DNA of 24,298 nt, from positions 1 through 24,298 of the IMG/VR virus record IMGVR_UViG_3300013137_002098; one strand, written 5' to 3'. Position 1 is the stretch's first letter. Every line of letters begins with the position of its first letter. The notes under the pieces were generated by a model that worked only from the letters and a program-made list of their open reading frames with translations, did no database searches and was not told the DNA's origin. A program made the position numbers and the translations under genes. Below, in pieces: positions 1-6,333 of this stretch. Source of the stretch: a virus.

Positions 1-1085
1 ATAAGAGCGTTAGTGTCGTCGATTGACATTTTGCTCACAGGTATTTTGGTCATGTTGGATACCACATCATATACCTGTTCCACTGAAATAGGAATACGAG
101 TGGTTGCAGACTCCTCTTCGAACTTCTTTTTCTCGGCTTCGAGTTTTGCCAAGATTTTGCGTTCTTTATCACGAAGGGCGGCAGCCTCCTCGTAGTTTTG
201 TTTCTTTACCACATCCATCTTCTGTTGTTTGATTTCTGTGGCCTTTTGTTTGAGGTCTTCGATGACTTCAGAAACCTTTTGTTCGGTCTGACTGCGAGCA
301 CCCACTTCATCTAAGATGTCAAATGCTTTATCGGGGAATTCTCGGTCGGTGATGTATCGGTCTGCGAGCTTTACACAGAGTTCGATAACCTCTTGAGAGT
401 AAGCCACTTTATGAAAGGCTTCGTAACGGTCTTTGATGTTGGTTAGAATTTGGATGGTCTCCTCAACAGTGGATGGGTCAACAATTACCTTTTGGAATCT
501 ACGCTCCAATGCCCCGTCCTTCTCGAAGGACTTTCGGTATTCATCCAATGTGGTTGCTCCGATGCATTGAATTTCTCCACGAGCAAGTGCGGGTTTGAAG
601 ATATTGGAACCATCCAAACTACCAGATGAATTACCTGAACCAATTAGGGTATGGATTTCATCAATGAAGACAATGATATTCGGGTTGCTTGAGAGTTCTT
701 CCAAGATTACTTTGAGACGCTCCTCGAACTGACCACGATACTTTGTTCCTGCAACCACTGCGGTAAGGTCCAAGTTAACGATACGTTTATCGAGGAGGTT
801 TTTGGGACATTCTCCCGCAACAATTAACATTGCCAAACCTTCAACCAAAGCGGTTTTACCTGAACCTGGTTCCCCCAAGATAATTGGATTATTCTTTTTT
901 CTACGAGAGAGAATCTGTGCGATGCGGACGATTTCTTTTTCTCTACCGATGACAGGGTCAAGTTTGCCTTGTTCGGCCAACTTATTTAAGTCTCGGGAAA
1001 AGTTATCCAATACGGGTGTTCCCGAATCTGAAGAAGGTTTCTTCCGTGATAGTGTCTTATCGTCGTCGTCTACTGTGTCGTTCAT
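1..1085 (-). CDS. clpC: ClpC-type AAA+ unfoldase lacking the N-terminal domain (partial, 3' end off window)
   Basis: This is the first 361 codons of a Clp/Hsp100 ATPase, which unfolds proteins and usually feeds them to ClpP. After about 22 charged residues it enters the ClpC linker and D1 domain (TPVLDNFSRDLNKLAEQG, residues 23-40). Walker A GEPGSGKT is at 71-78, pore-loop region KYRGQFEERL at 115-124, Walker B VFIDEIH at 139-145, sensor GATTLDEY at 176-183 and an arginine finger in LERRFQ at 193-198. A UVR-type middle segment (KKQNYEEAAALRDKE) at about 294-308 marks it as ClpC rather than ClpA or ClpB. The start is the ATG at 1085. The roughly 150-residue Clp N-domain that normally binds adaptors is absent, and no upstream ORF supplies it. 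From memory the wording is closest to Bacteroidota ClpC. It is divergent from the UVR-motif gene at 1284. The D2 domain, if present, lies outside the window. Confidence 0.92.
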   Translation of the reverse strand, partial: MNDTVDDDDKTLSRKKPSSDSGTPVLDNFSRDLNKLAEQGKLDPVIGREKEIVRIAQILSRRKKNNPIILGEPGSGKTALVEGLAMLIVAGECPKNLLDKRIVNLDLTAVVAGTKYRGQFEERLKVILEELSSNPNIIVFIDEIHTLIGSGNSSGSLDGSNIFKPALARGEIQCIGATTLDEYRKSFEKDGALERRFQKVIVDPSTVEETIQILTNIKDRYEAFHKVAYSQEVIELCVKLADRYITDREFPDKAFDILDEVGARSQTEQKVSEVIEDLKQKATEIKQQKMDVVKKQNYEEAAALRDKERKILAKLEAEKKKFEEESATTRIPISVEQVYDVVSNMTKIPVSKMSIDDTNAL

Positions 1086-1163
1086 AATAAGTAAAATTGA
1101 TTTGTACAAAGGTTAATCAAAAAAAGGACAATTCCAAACCCGTGTCAGATTTTTTTCTTTATT

Positions 1164-1217
1164 TGACAATATGTCAGGTATTTATTTTTCAATACAACAA
1201 ATTATGACATTTTGTCA
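1164..1217. promoter_or_regulatory. Twin TGACA-N3-TGTCA palindromes, putative operators
   Basis: Two 13-bp palindromes, TGACAATATGTCA (1164-1176) and TGACATTTTGTCA (1205-1217), share the same 5-bp arms and 3-bp spacer. Their centres are 41 bp apart, about four helical turns, so both would face the same side of the DNA. A further half-site TGTCA is at 1143-1147. They lie in the only divergent spacer of this end of the window, between clpC and the UVR-motif gene, and bracket the TATTTAT box at 1179. This is the layout expected for a dimeric regulator acting on one or both genes. The binding protein is unknown. Confidence 0.5.
1179..1185 (+). promoter_or_regulatory. TATTTAT box, putative late promoter
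   Basis: A copy of the recurrent TATTTAT box lies about 98 nt upstream of the UVR-motif gene and between the two palindromes. The distance to the ATG is longer than for other copies, so this assignment is weaker. Confidence 0.3.
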
Positions 1218-1283
1218 GTAATACTCGTTTGGTACGGGGATTGACTAAAACAGGTCAAATAAACAAATTAAAATTAAAAAAAA

Positions 1284-1709
1284 ATGTTTAGAAGAAGATT
1301 ATTTGATGAATTCGACAACCTATTTAACTCACTGTTAAACCAAGACCCATTTGTCTTGAAAGGAAAAACCCAAAAGGAATCGGGAAAAGATGAAAAGGGA
1401 GATTGGTCGAAAGAAACTTTTACCTCTGAAGATGGAATGATTCAATTCACAACAATCTTCAGGTCCACCCAAGGAACCAACCAACCCGCTAAAGAACTCA
1501 CCAATTTAGAGAAACTCAGAAAGGAACTCCAAAAAGCGGTTGACCAACAAGAATTTGAAAAAGCGGTAGAACTTCGTGACAAAATCAAAAACTTGGAAGA
1601 TAACAAAGTCAAACTCGAAGACCTTAACTTTCAACTAATGAAATCAGTCGACCAACAAGACTTTGAAAAAGCAATAGAACTCAGAGATGAAATAAAGAAA
1701 CTTTCCTAA
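1284..1709 (+). CDS. Tandem UVR-motif protein, possible ClpC adaptor
   Basis: This 141-residue protein has a short N-terminal region of no recognised fold (FRRRLFDEFDNLFNSLL, then a polar stretch to about residue 70). Two consecutive UVR (UvrB/UvrC-type) helical hairpins follow: AVDQQEFEKAVELRDKIKNL at about 85-104 and SVDQQDFEKAIELRDEIKKL at about 121-140. In known biology UVR motifs mediate UvrB-UvrC contact, occur in the ClpC middle region and occur in McsA, a ClpC partner. The divergent neighbour is a ClpC with its own UVR segment, so a ClpC-binding adaptor is the best functional guess. No McsA-type zinc-binding cysteine pairs are present. The start is the ATG after an A-rich leader (AAATTAAAAAAAA) with no Shine-Dalgarno. 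An intrinsic terminator follows. Confidence 0.8.
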   Translation: MFRRRLFDEFDNLFNSLLNQDPFVLKGKTQKESGKDEKGDWSKETFTSEDGMIQFTTIFRSTQGTNQPAKELTNLEKLRKELQKAVDQQEFEKAVELRDKIKNLEDNKVKLEDLNFQLMKSVDQQDFEKAIELRDEIKKLS

Positions 1710-1730
1710 TAATTAATGACCATGATTTTT

Positions 1731-1758
1731 CACCCTCAGCGTAAGTTGGGGGTTTTTT
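1731..1758 (+). terminator. Intrinsic terminator after the UVR-motif gene
   Basis: ACCCTCA (1732-1738) pairs with TGGGGGT (1747-1753), with one G-U pair and an 8-nt loop. A T-run at 1753-1758 follows. It ends the 1284-1709 transcript just before the TATTTATA box of the next gene. Confidence 0.7.
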
Positions 1759-1759
1759 G

Positions 1760-1767
1760 TATTTATA
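1760..1767 (+). promoter_or_regulatory. TATTTATA box, putative late promoter of the KTSC gene
   Basis: A full TATTTATA lies immediately after the terminator T-run and 47 nt before the ATG at 1815. A promoter directly behind a terminator is a logical transcription-unit boundary. Confidence 0.5.
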
Positions 1768-1814
1768 AATCAACAATACACTGATAACCTAAATTATTAA
1801 AAAAACTTTTTACC

Positions 1815-2063
1815 ATGGCAGTAAAAAAAGAAACAATCGACGGAACCAAAATTATCAACGAAATTGATTCATCAACAATTGTCAAAACAACCTACGATAC
1901 CGAATCAAAAGATTTGGTTGTTGAGTTCAAAGGTGGTATGAAATATCGCTACGATGAAGTACCTCATGCAGTGTACACCAAGTTCAGAATGTCAGAATCT
2001 CAAGGGAAATATTTCTCCACGGATATTGCTAAGAAATTCAAATATACTAAACTCGAAAACTAG
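1815..2063 (+). CDS. KTSC-domain small protein
   Basis: This 82-residue protein matches the KTSC domain pattern almost end to end. It has an SSTIVKTTYD strand, LVVEFKGGMKYRYDEVP in the middle and an SQGKYFSTDI segment before a final FKYTKL. KTSC domains are small beta-rich modules found alone or fused to other proteins in bacteria and phages. Their molecular role is not established, though nucleic-acid or lysyl-tRNA-synthetase-associated roles have been suggested. It follows a TATTTATA box. The next gene, a nucleotidyltransferase, starts 14 nt after its stop. The start has the form ACCATGGCA with no Shine-Dalgarno. Confidence 0.82.
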   Translation: MAVKKETIDGTKIINEIDSSTIVKTTYDTESKDLVVEFKGGMKYRYDEVPHAVYTKFRMSESQGKYFSTDIAKKFKYTKLEN

Positions 2064-2065
2064 GG

Positions 2066-2072
2066 TATTTAT
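2066..2072 (+). promoter_or_regulatory. TATTTAT box 5 nt before the nucleotidyltransferase ATG
   Basis: TATTTAT ends at 2072 and the ATG is at 2078. If this is the -10 element of a promoter with T4-like geometry, transcription would begin at about the start codon and the mRNA would be leaderless. Confidence 0.4.
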
Positions 2073-2077
2073 CAAGA

Positions 2078-2830
2078 ATGGGCGATGTATCCACAATTTT
2101 ACAGAGTTTTGTTGTCAGAGACACCTTGAACCCTAAGGTTTGGGAAAACCCTGACGACGCAAAAAAATCTGTAATGAAGCCCAAAGTAAGAGAAGCCCTC
2201 TTAAAAATCGCAAAAAACTTCGAGGACACCTTAGTTGATGATTTGGAAGTCAAAGACATAATCCTCACCGGAAGTCTATCAAATTACAATTGGTCTGAAT
2301 TTTCAGATTTTGATTTACACTTAGTTATCGATTTCAAACAGTTTGGAAAACAAGCACAACTTTACAAAGATTTGTTTGGATTGAAAAAACAAATTTTTAA
2401 CGACAAACACATAATCAAAATTTACGGATACGAAGTGGAGTTGTATCCACAAGACGCAGAAGAAGCCCACTTTGCAACGGGTGTGTATTCGGTGAAAAAT
2501 GACAAGTGGATTAACACACCATCCAAAGAAAAACCACAACTCGAAAGAGAGGTTTTAACAAAGAAAATTGACTCTTGGGTAGAGAAAATCGAAAGTTTGA
2601 TAAAAAACATCAAAAGTGAAGGTCTTAAGAAAAACGAAAAGCGAGTTGAGAATTTGAAAGATAAACTTAAACACTATCGTCAATCAGGACTCGAAAAAGA
2701 GGGGGAATATTCCTATGAGAATTTGGTGTTCAAATACCTCAGAAGGTCTGGACTTTTGGAAAAACTATACAATACTATTAGTCGACAAACCGACAAAGAA
2801 CTTTCAGTTGAGGTAAAATTGGTGGATTAA
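2078..2830 (+). CDS. Predicted nucleotidyltransferase (Pol beta superfamily)
   Basis: This is a 250-residue protein. The nucleotidyltransferase signature is visible as LTGSLSNYNWSEFSDFDLHLV (helix turn G65-S66, then D77-x-D79), and a likely third carboxylate strand, GYEVELYPQD, follows near residue 124. The C-terminal half is Lys/Glu-rich helix, ending in a segment (LEKEGEYSYENLVFKYLRR) that I recognise from many phage and environmental viral nucleotidyltransferase-like proteins. The substrate is unknown; tRNA, protein AMPylation or a small molecule are all possible. An N-terminal LNPKVWE segment upstream of the next Met also looks conserved in such proteins and supports the ATG at 2078. The gene follows the KTSC gene closely, suggesting one unit plus its own box. 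Confidence 0.75.
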   Translation: MGDVSTILQSFVVRDTLNPKVWENPDDAKKSVMKPKVREALLKIAKNFEDTLVDDLEVKDIILTGSLSNYNWSEFSDFDLHLVIDFKQFGKQAQLYKDLFGLKKQIFNDKHIIKIYGYEVELYPQDAEEAHFATGVYSVKNDKWINTPSKEKPQLEREVLTKKIDSWVEKIESLIKNIKSEGLKKNEKRVENLKDKLKHYRQSGLEKEGEYSYENLVFKYLRRSGLLEKLYNTISRQTDKELSVEVKLVD

Positions 2831-2841
2831 TACCTTTTTGA

Positions 2842-2848
2842 TATTTAT
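2842..2848 (+). promoter_or_regulatory. TATTTAT box (distal copy) before the TPTQ-repeat gene
   Basis: TATTTAT within GATATTTATTTATTAAGG, 48 nt upstream of the ATG at 2897. A second copy lies closer, at 2876. Confidence 0.3.
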
Positions 2849-2875
2849 TTATTAAGGTTATTATAAAAGGAGCAA

Positions 2876-2883
2876 TATTTATA
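2876..2883 (+). promoter_or_regulatory. TATTTATA box of the TPTQ-repeat gene
   Basis: TATTTATA ends 13 nt before the ATG at 2897, followed by GAGAAAAAAGTCC. With T4-like geometry the leader would be about 8 nt. The AAAGGAG at 2866-2872 lies upstream of this box and too far from the ATG to act as a Shine-Dalgarno. Confidence 0.5.
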
Positions 2884-2896
2884 GAGAAAAAAGTCC

Positions 2897-3877
2897 ATGG
2901 CATTGAATTATTTTATTGGAACTTCTTGTACGGGACAACCGTCAAGATTCTTTGAAACTGAAGCAACTATTGTTTCAGGTAAAATTTACGAACTAATAGC
3001 CGGTTCCACAAACATTGGTTGTTGGACTTTGAACTCTTTTGATGAAACCCCTCTTGCCCAATTAGTAACAGTATTCAACGGTCCTTGGGAAAATTGCGTT
3101 GACTGTTTAGGAGACTTAACACCAACTCCAACCGCATCGGTAACACCAACTCCAACTCAAACACCAACTAACACCCCAACTCAAACCCAAACACCAACTA
3201 ATACTTCAACTCCGACACAAACACCAACACAAACCCAAACACAAACCTCAACCCAAACTCAAACTCAAACTCAAACCCAAACACCAACTAATACTTCAAC
3301 TCCGACACAAACACCAACTCAGACACAGACTCCGAGCGCTACAGCATCTAATACCCCCACACCTAGTATTACCCCCTCACCCACGGAAACGCAAACTTCA
3401 ACACCAACTAATACTCCAACACCAACTCAGACACCAACTCAGACACAAACACAAACACCAACTAATACCTCAACACCAACTCAGACACCAACTCAGACAC
3501 AAACACCAACCAATACTTCAACTCCAACCCAAACACCAACCAATACTTCAACTCCAACCCAAACACCAACCAATACTTCAACTCCAACCCAAACACCAAC
3601 ACAAACCGCAACTAACACTTCAAGTCCAACACAAACGCCAACCCAAACCTCAACAAGTACATCAACCCCGACCCCAACACCAACTCAGTTTGGAGTATTT
3701 GATGTCAACCAGCAATATGAGGCAGAAGCATGTATAACTTGTAGTGGTGTAACTTACACCGAAGCGTATCCACACCCTCAGGATTGGGTTCCTGTCGGCC
3801 CTGATGGAGGAAGACAAGGAACTGTAGTTGATTTAAGTGCTGTTGAACTTGGAGGTATGCACGGCCTTAACAATTAA
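2897..3877 (+). CDS. Thr/Pro/Gln-repeat protein, probable virion surface or fibre component
   Basis: This 326-residue protein has three parts. The N-terminal module (about 1-75) contains four cysteines, in TSCTG, GCWTL and NCVDCL. I recall similar small Cys-containing modules as recurring in phages of Bacteroidota. Residues 76-265 are an extended low-complexity region built of [16 protein letters not shown] and TQTQTQ. The C-terminal module (about 266-326) has an EACITCSG pair and ends in GGMHGLNN. Such Thr/Pro stalks usually space a binding head from its anchor and are targets for glycosylation, so a decoration or fibre role is plausible but not shown. There is no signal peptide or membrane helix. 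It has its own TATTTATA box and a CCATGGCA start. Confidence 0.6.
   Translation: MALNYFIGTSCTGQPSRFFETEATIVSGKIYELIAGSTNIGCWTLNSFDETPLAQLVTVFNGPWENCVDCLGDLTPTPTASVTPTPTQTPTNTPTQTQTPTNTSTPTQTPTQTQTQTSTQTQTQTQTQTPTNTSTPTQTPTQTQTPSATASNTPTPSITPSPTETQTSTPTNTPTPTQTPTQTQTQTPTNTSTPTQTPTQTQTPTNTSTPTQTPTNTSTPTQTPTNTSTPTQTPTQTATNTSSPTQTPTQTSTSTSTPTPTPTQFGVFDVNQQYEAEACITCSGVTYTEAYPHPQDWVPVGPDGGRQGTVVDLSAVELGGMHGLNN
3118..3690 (+). repeat. Degenerate C/A-rich tandem repeats encoding [10 protein letters not shown]
   Basis: The coding strand is built of CCAACTCAAACA-like units, nearly devoid of G over more than 500 nt. It includes three exact head-to-tail copies of a 30-bp unit at 3511-3540, 3541-3570 and 3571-3600, starting CAATACTTCAACTCC. 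Unit length is a multiple of three, so copy-number changes by slippage or recombination keep the frame. Confidence 0.9.
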
Positions 3878-3894
3878 AATCAAAAAATAAAACC

Positions 3895-5073
3895 ATGGCA
3901 AAATTAAAACCTATCGGTAGTGAAAAGTTAGAAGGTACCGAAAAACTCAAAAGAATTATGGAAATCGCCACTTATAGAATGCCACTATCTGGTATTCAAG
4001 AAGGTAATAGCGAATATTCCATCAATTTGGCGGACGGTAACAACTACCACATCGTAAAAGAAAAACAAGGATATATTATCAAAAGAGGGATTAACGAATC
4101 CGCTTTGGATTATATGGAGCCAATGAAAAATAGGAAGTACTACTCTTCTTATTCTCAAGCTCTCAAAAAATTGAACTTGATTATCAAAGAAACTAACGAA
4201 CTCAATGGTGAGTCGGATGAAGTTAGATTATTTGGTGAACAGAAAAAATTTGTTCTCAAAACACCTACACCCCCCGCACCAGCTCCCGCACCAGCACCTG
4301 AGGTTCCTGCAGAGCCGTTAGCTCTACCTGAGCCTGAATTACCTGTTGATGATGCAACAACAGATGTTGACATGGGTATGGAGATGGATGTAGAAGCTCC
4401 CCTAAAACCAATGGATATGGCTGACGAGATGGGTCAAGACATGGAAGAAAAAGTTTCTTTCAAGGTCATTCAAAAGTTGACGGGTAAATTAACTCAGAAA
4501 ATGAGAGCTCTTGAAGAGCAAGACGGAATGTCATCTGAAGATATCAAATATGTTATCAATATGGTTCTTTCAGCTTTGGACCTAACTAAGTTGGAGCCCG
4601 AAGATATGGAAGATATCATGGCGAAATTTGAAGACGTTGAGGCTGATGCTGAGATGGATATGTCTTCTGACATGACAGAACCTGAAATGGATTTAGGTAT
4701 GGATGTTGACACAGAAGTTTCAATGGAAGAACCTATGGAAGGAATGGGGTCTGAAGATTATGATTTCAACGCCTCTATAGGAGAAAGTAAAATTGATAAA
4801 GTTTTGAGTAAGTACTTTGAGGTTTCTGATTCGGAAATTGAATTGTCAAAAAAACTTCATGAAGAAAGACAAATGGAGAACAAAAAGAAGTTCAAATCAT
4901 TTGTATCTCAAATTGAAAACTTGTCAGAGACCATTGAACAAGAATTATCGGGAAAGAAATTTTTGGAAGAAAATTCAGATTTCGAATTTGTTGGAAGAAC
5001 TAACAAAAAAAATCTTGTATTTGAAAACAAAAATAAACAAGTTAGAATTTCTATCGAAGGTATTGTTCTATGA
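3895..5073 (+). CDS. Conserved-looking acidic phage protein of unknown function
   Basis: This 392-residue protein is not assigned to a known family. Residues 1-110 are a mixed, probably folded region (EIATYRMPLSGIQEG, YSSYSQALKKLNLII). Residues 122-145 are a Pro/Ala linker (PTPPAPAPAPAPEVP). A Met/Asp/Glu-rich segment follows (DMGMEMDVEAPL and later MDLGMDVDTEVSMEE), flanking a helical block at about 185-245. The C-terminal 100 residues are coiled-coil-like and end in a small beta segment. GSEDYDF at 285-291 resembles GSDSEDYDL of the scaffold and is followed by I-G-E/S (E297), a possible prohead-protease site. This suggests an internal head or core protein, by inference only. It starts at CCATGGCA 17 nt after the repeat gene and overlaps the next gene by ATGA. 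Confidence 0.6.
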   Translation: MAKLKPIGSEKLEGTEKLKRIMEIATYRMPLSGIQEGNSEYSINLADGNNYHIVKEKQGYIIKRGINESALDYMEPMKNRKYYSSYSQALKKLNLIIKETNELNGESDEVRLFGEQKKFVLKTPTPPAPAPAPAPEVPAEPLALPEPELPVDDATTDVDMGMEMDVEAPLKPMDMADEMGQDMEEKVSFKVIQKLTGKLTQKMRALEEQDGMSSEDIKYVINMVLSALDLTKLEPEDMEDIMAKFEDVEADAEMDMSSDMTEPEMDLGMDVDTEVSMEEPMEGMGSEDYDFNASIGESKIDKVLSKYFEVSDSEIELSKKLHEERQMENKKKFKSFVSQIENLSETIEQELSGKKFLEENSDFEFVGRTNKKNLVFENKNKQVRISIEGIVL

Positions 5074-5468
5074 AGAAACATCTAACTTATATCAATGGAC
5101 TCGGTCCTGATTATAAGGGAGATAATCTCTATGAATTTGTTTTTTCTGAAACTTTAGATGTGTGGGGTCCCTCTTGGGACTCTTCACCATCAAATGGATA
5201 TCCCACGGCACCTGATTTGGAATTTATCAATAAGGTAGGTGTCTTGAGAAATTCAAACATCAAAATGGAACTTATACAAAATTCCGACTACTTCAATATG
5301 TCCGATGCCATGGACGGAGTTGTTGCCTTAGGTTGGGAGATTGAGGATTACGAAGAGGGTAATCGTTTAGTTTTTCGTTTTGGGGAGGAAGAAACATCAG
5401 TAAAAGATAAATTGTACGCAAGAGACTTGATTCTCGAATTTGAAAAAAACGTTGTCTATGAAAACTAA
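5070..5468 (+). CDS. Conserved hypothetical phage protein
   Basis: This 132-residue protein begins YINGLGPDYKGDNLYEFVFS, with DVWGPSWDSSPSNG, then FINKVGVLRN and MDGVVALGWEIEDYE. The pattern matches small proteins I recall from uncultured marine T4-like phages; no function is known. It is acidic, aromatic-rich and soluble, with no membrane segment. Translation is probably coupled to the upstream gene: its ATG overlaps the previous TGA (ATGA at 5070-5073). Its own 3' end overlaps the next gene start by 11 nt. Confidence 0.65.
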   Translation: MKKHLTYINGLGPDYKGDNLYEFVFSETLDVWGPSWDSSPSNGYPTAPDLEFINKVGVLRNSNIKMELIQNSDYFNMSDAMDGVVALGWEIEDYEEGNRLVFRFGEEETSVKDKLYARDLILEFEKNVVYEN

Positions 5469-6333
5469 AGATAAAATTATCGCGTTAGTGGAGATGGGAT
5501 TATCACCATCAACGGTGGCTAAACTTGATGAAGGTCAAATGGACGTGTTGTTGAATAAGATTAACCTTATTGAGCAAGGTGCTGTGATGATTAGTGCGGA
5601 CAAGGCAACAAGAGAACCTCAAAAAATTAAAGACCTTACTTCAAGGGGAATTAATGTTCGTATAGAAGGGGAAGTTCAAGAAGACAACGTAGATGTAACA
5701 GGTTCTGCAATGGGTGGTATGACAACCCAAGCACCACACCAGATTATGTCACCCGATGGAATGGATGACGAAAGTGATGCTAAAATCGACAAATATGAAG
5801 ACATGACAGAACAATCGGAGGAAGAAAATAACCCTTGGGCAATCTGTCACGCTCAATTGGGTCCGAAGAAAAATGCTAAATTTGAAAGATGCGTAAGACA
5901 AGTTAAAAAAAGTCTTAGTGAAGGAAAATCACCTTTTGATTTTTTTGTTGAGGAAAAAATCGTATCTTTGGTTGAGAATTTTTTAGAACCAAAAATGACA
6001 AAGTCAGAATTTTTACAAGCAGTCCAAGAACAAGGTGTGATTCGTCGCTCTGTTTATAAACCCAAATCCAAAAAAGGTAAGTCGGTTAAGATAAGCCGTC
6101 CAATTGGTGATTTAGGTATGTTACAATCTATGAGTGAGGCCGATACTGAAACCGCACCTACAAAACCCACGACCAAACCCGATACAAAACCGTCAACACG
6201 CCCTTCGCATCCAGGTAAAAAACCTTTTGAGGGTCCGAATCCAGCTCCCAAAGCAAGTAAGAGAGAAATGGAGCAAGCTAAAAAAGATGTTTTGAGTATT
6301 ATAAAACACATTTTGGGTGATGGCAAAAAGTAG
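5458..6333 (+). CDS. NPWAIC-motif phage protein, unknown function
   Basis: This 291-residue protein contains NPWAICHAQLGPKKNAKFER at 125-144 followed by C145. I recall this Trp/Cys motif (NPWAIC...ERCV) as widespread at the ends of phage structural and accessory proteins, without an assigned role. The N-terminus (KDKIIALVEMGLSPSTVAKL) looks like a short helical motif. Residues 210-270 contain Pro/Thr/Lys low-complexity sequence (TKPTTKPDTKPSTRP). The C-terminus is basic helix. L-S-E/G at about 152-155 fits the T4-type prohead-protease consensus, so packaging in the head is conceivable. ATG 5458 is preferred over the TTG at 5440. It overlaps the previous gene by 11 nt and the next by 14 nt. 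Confidence 0.62.
   Translation: MKTKDKIIALVEMGLSPSTVAKLDEGQMDVLLNKINLIEQGAVMISADKATREPQKIKDLTSRGINVRIEGEVQEDNVDVTGSAMGGMTTQAPHQIMSPDGMDDESDAKIDKYEDMTEQSEEENNPWAICHAQLGPKKNAKFERCVRQVKKSLSEGKSPFDFFVEEKIVSLVENFLEPKMTKSEFLQAVQEQGVIRRSVYKPKSKKGKSVKISRPIGDLGMLQSMSEADTETAPTKPTTKPDTKPSTRPSHPGKKPFEGPNPAPKASKREMEQAKKDVLSIIKHILGDGKK

Noticed and set aside
802-1116. Plus-strand 104-codon ORF
   Set aside because: Antisense to the clpC coding frame, whose Walker motifs are unambiguous.
1086-1283. Search for a tRNA or small gene in the longest spacer
   Set aside because: No cloverleaf or convincing ORF was seen, only regulatory-looking palindromes and AT-rich sequence.
2866-2872. AAAGGAG as Shine-Dalgarno of the TPTQ-repeat gene
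   Set aside because: It is 24 nt from the ATG with the promoter box in between, so probably not in the mRNA leader.
3511-3600. 30-bp direct repeats considered as CRISPR
   Set aside because: There are no spacers between units; the repeats are in frame within a protein-coding TPTQ tract.
4155-4373. Minus-strand Gly/Ala-repeat ORF
   Set aside because: Antisense of the Pro/Ala linker in the 3895 gene.
5440-5457. TTG start for the NPWAIC gene
   Set aside because: An ATG at 5458 is available with a typical short overlap.
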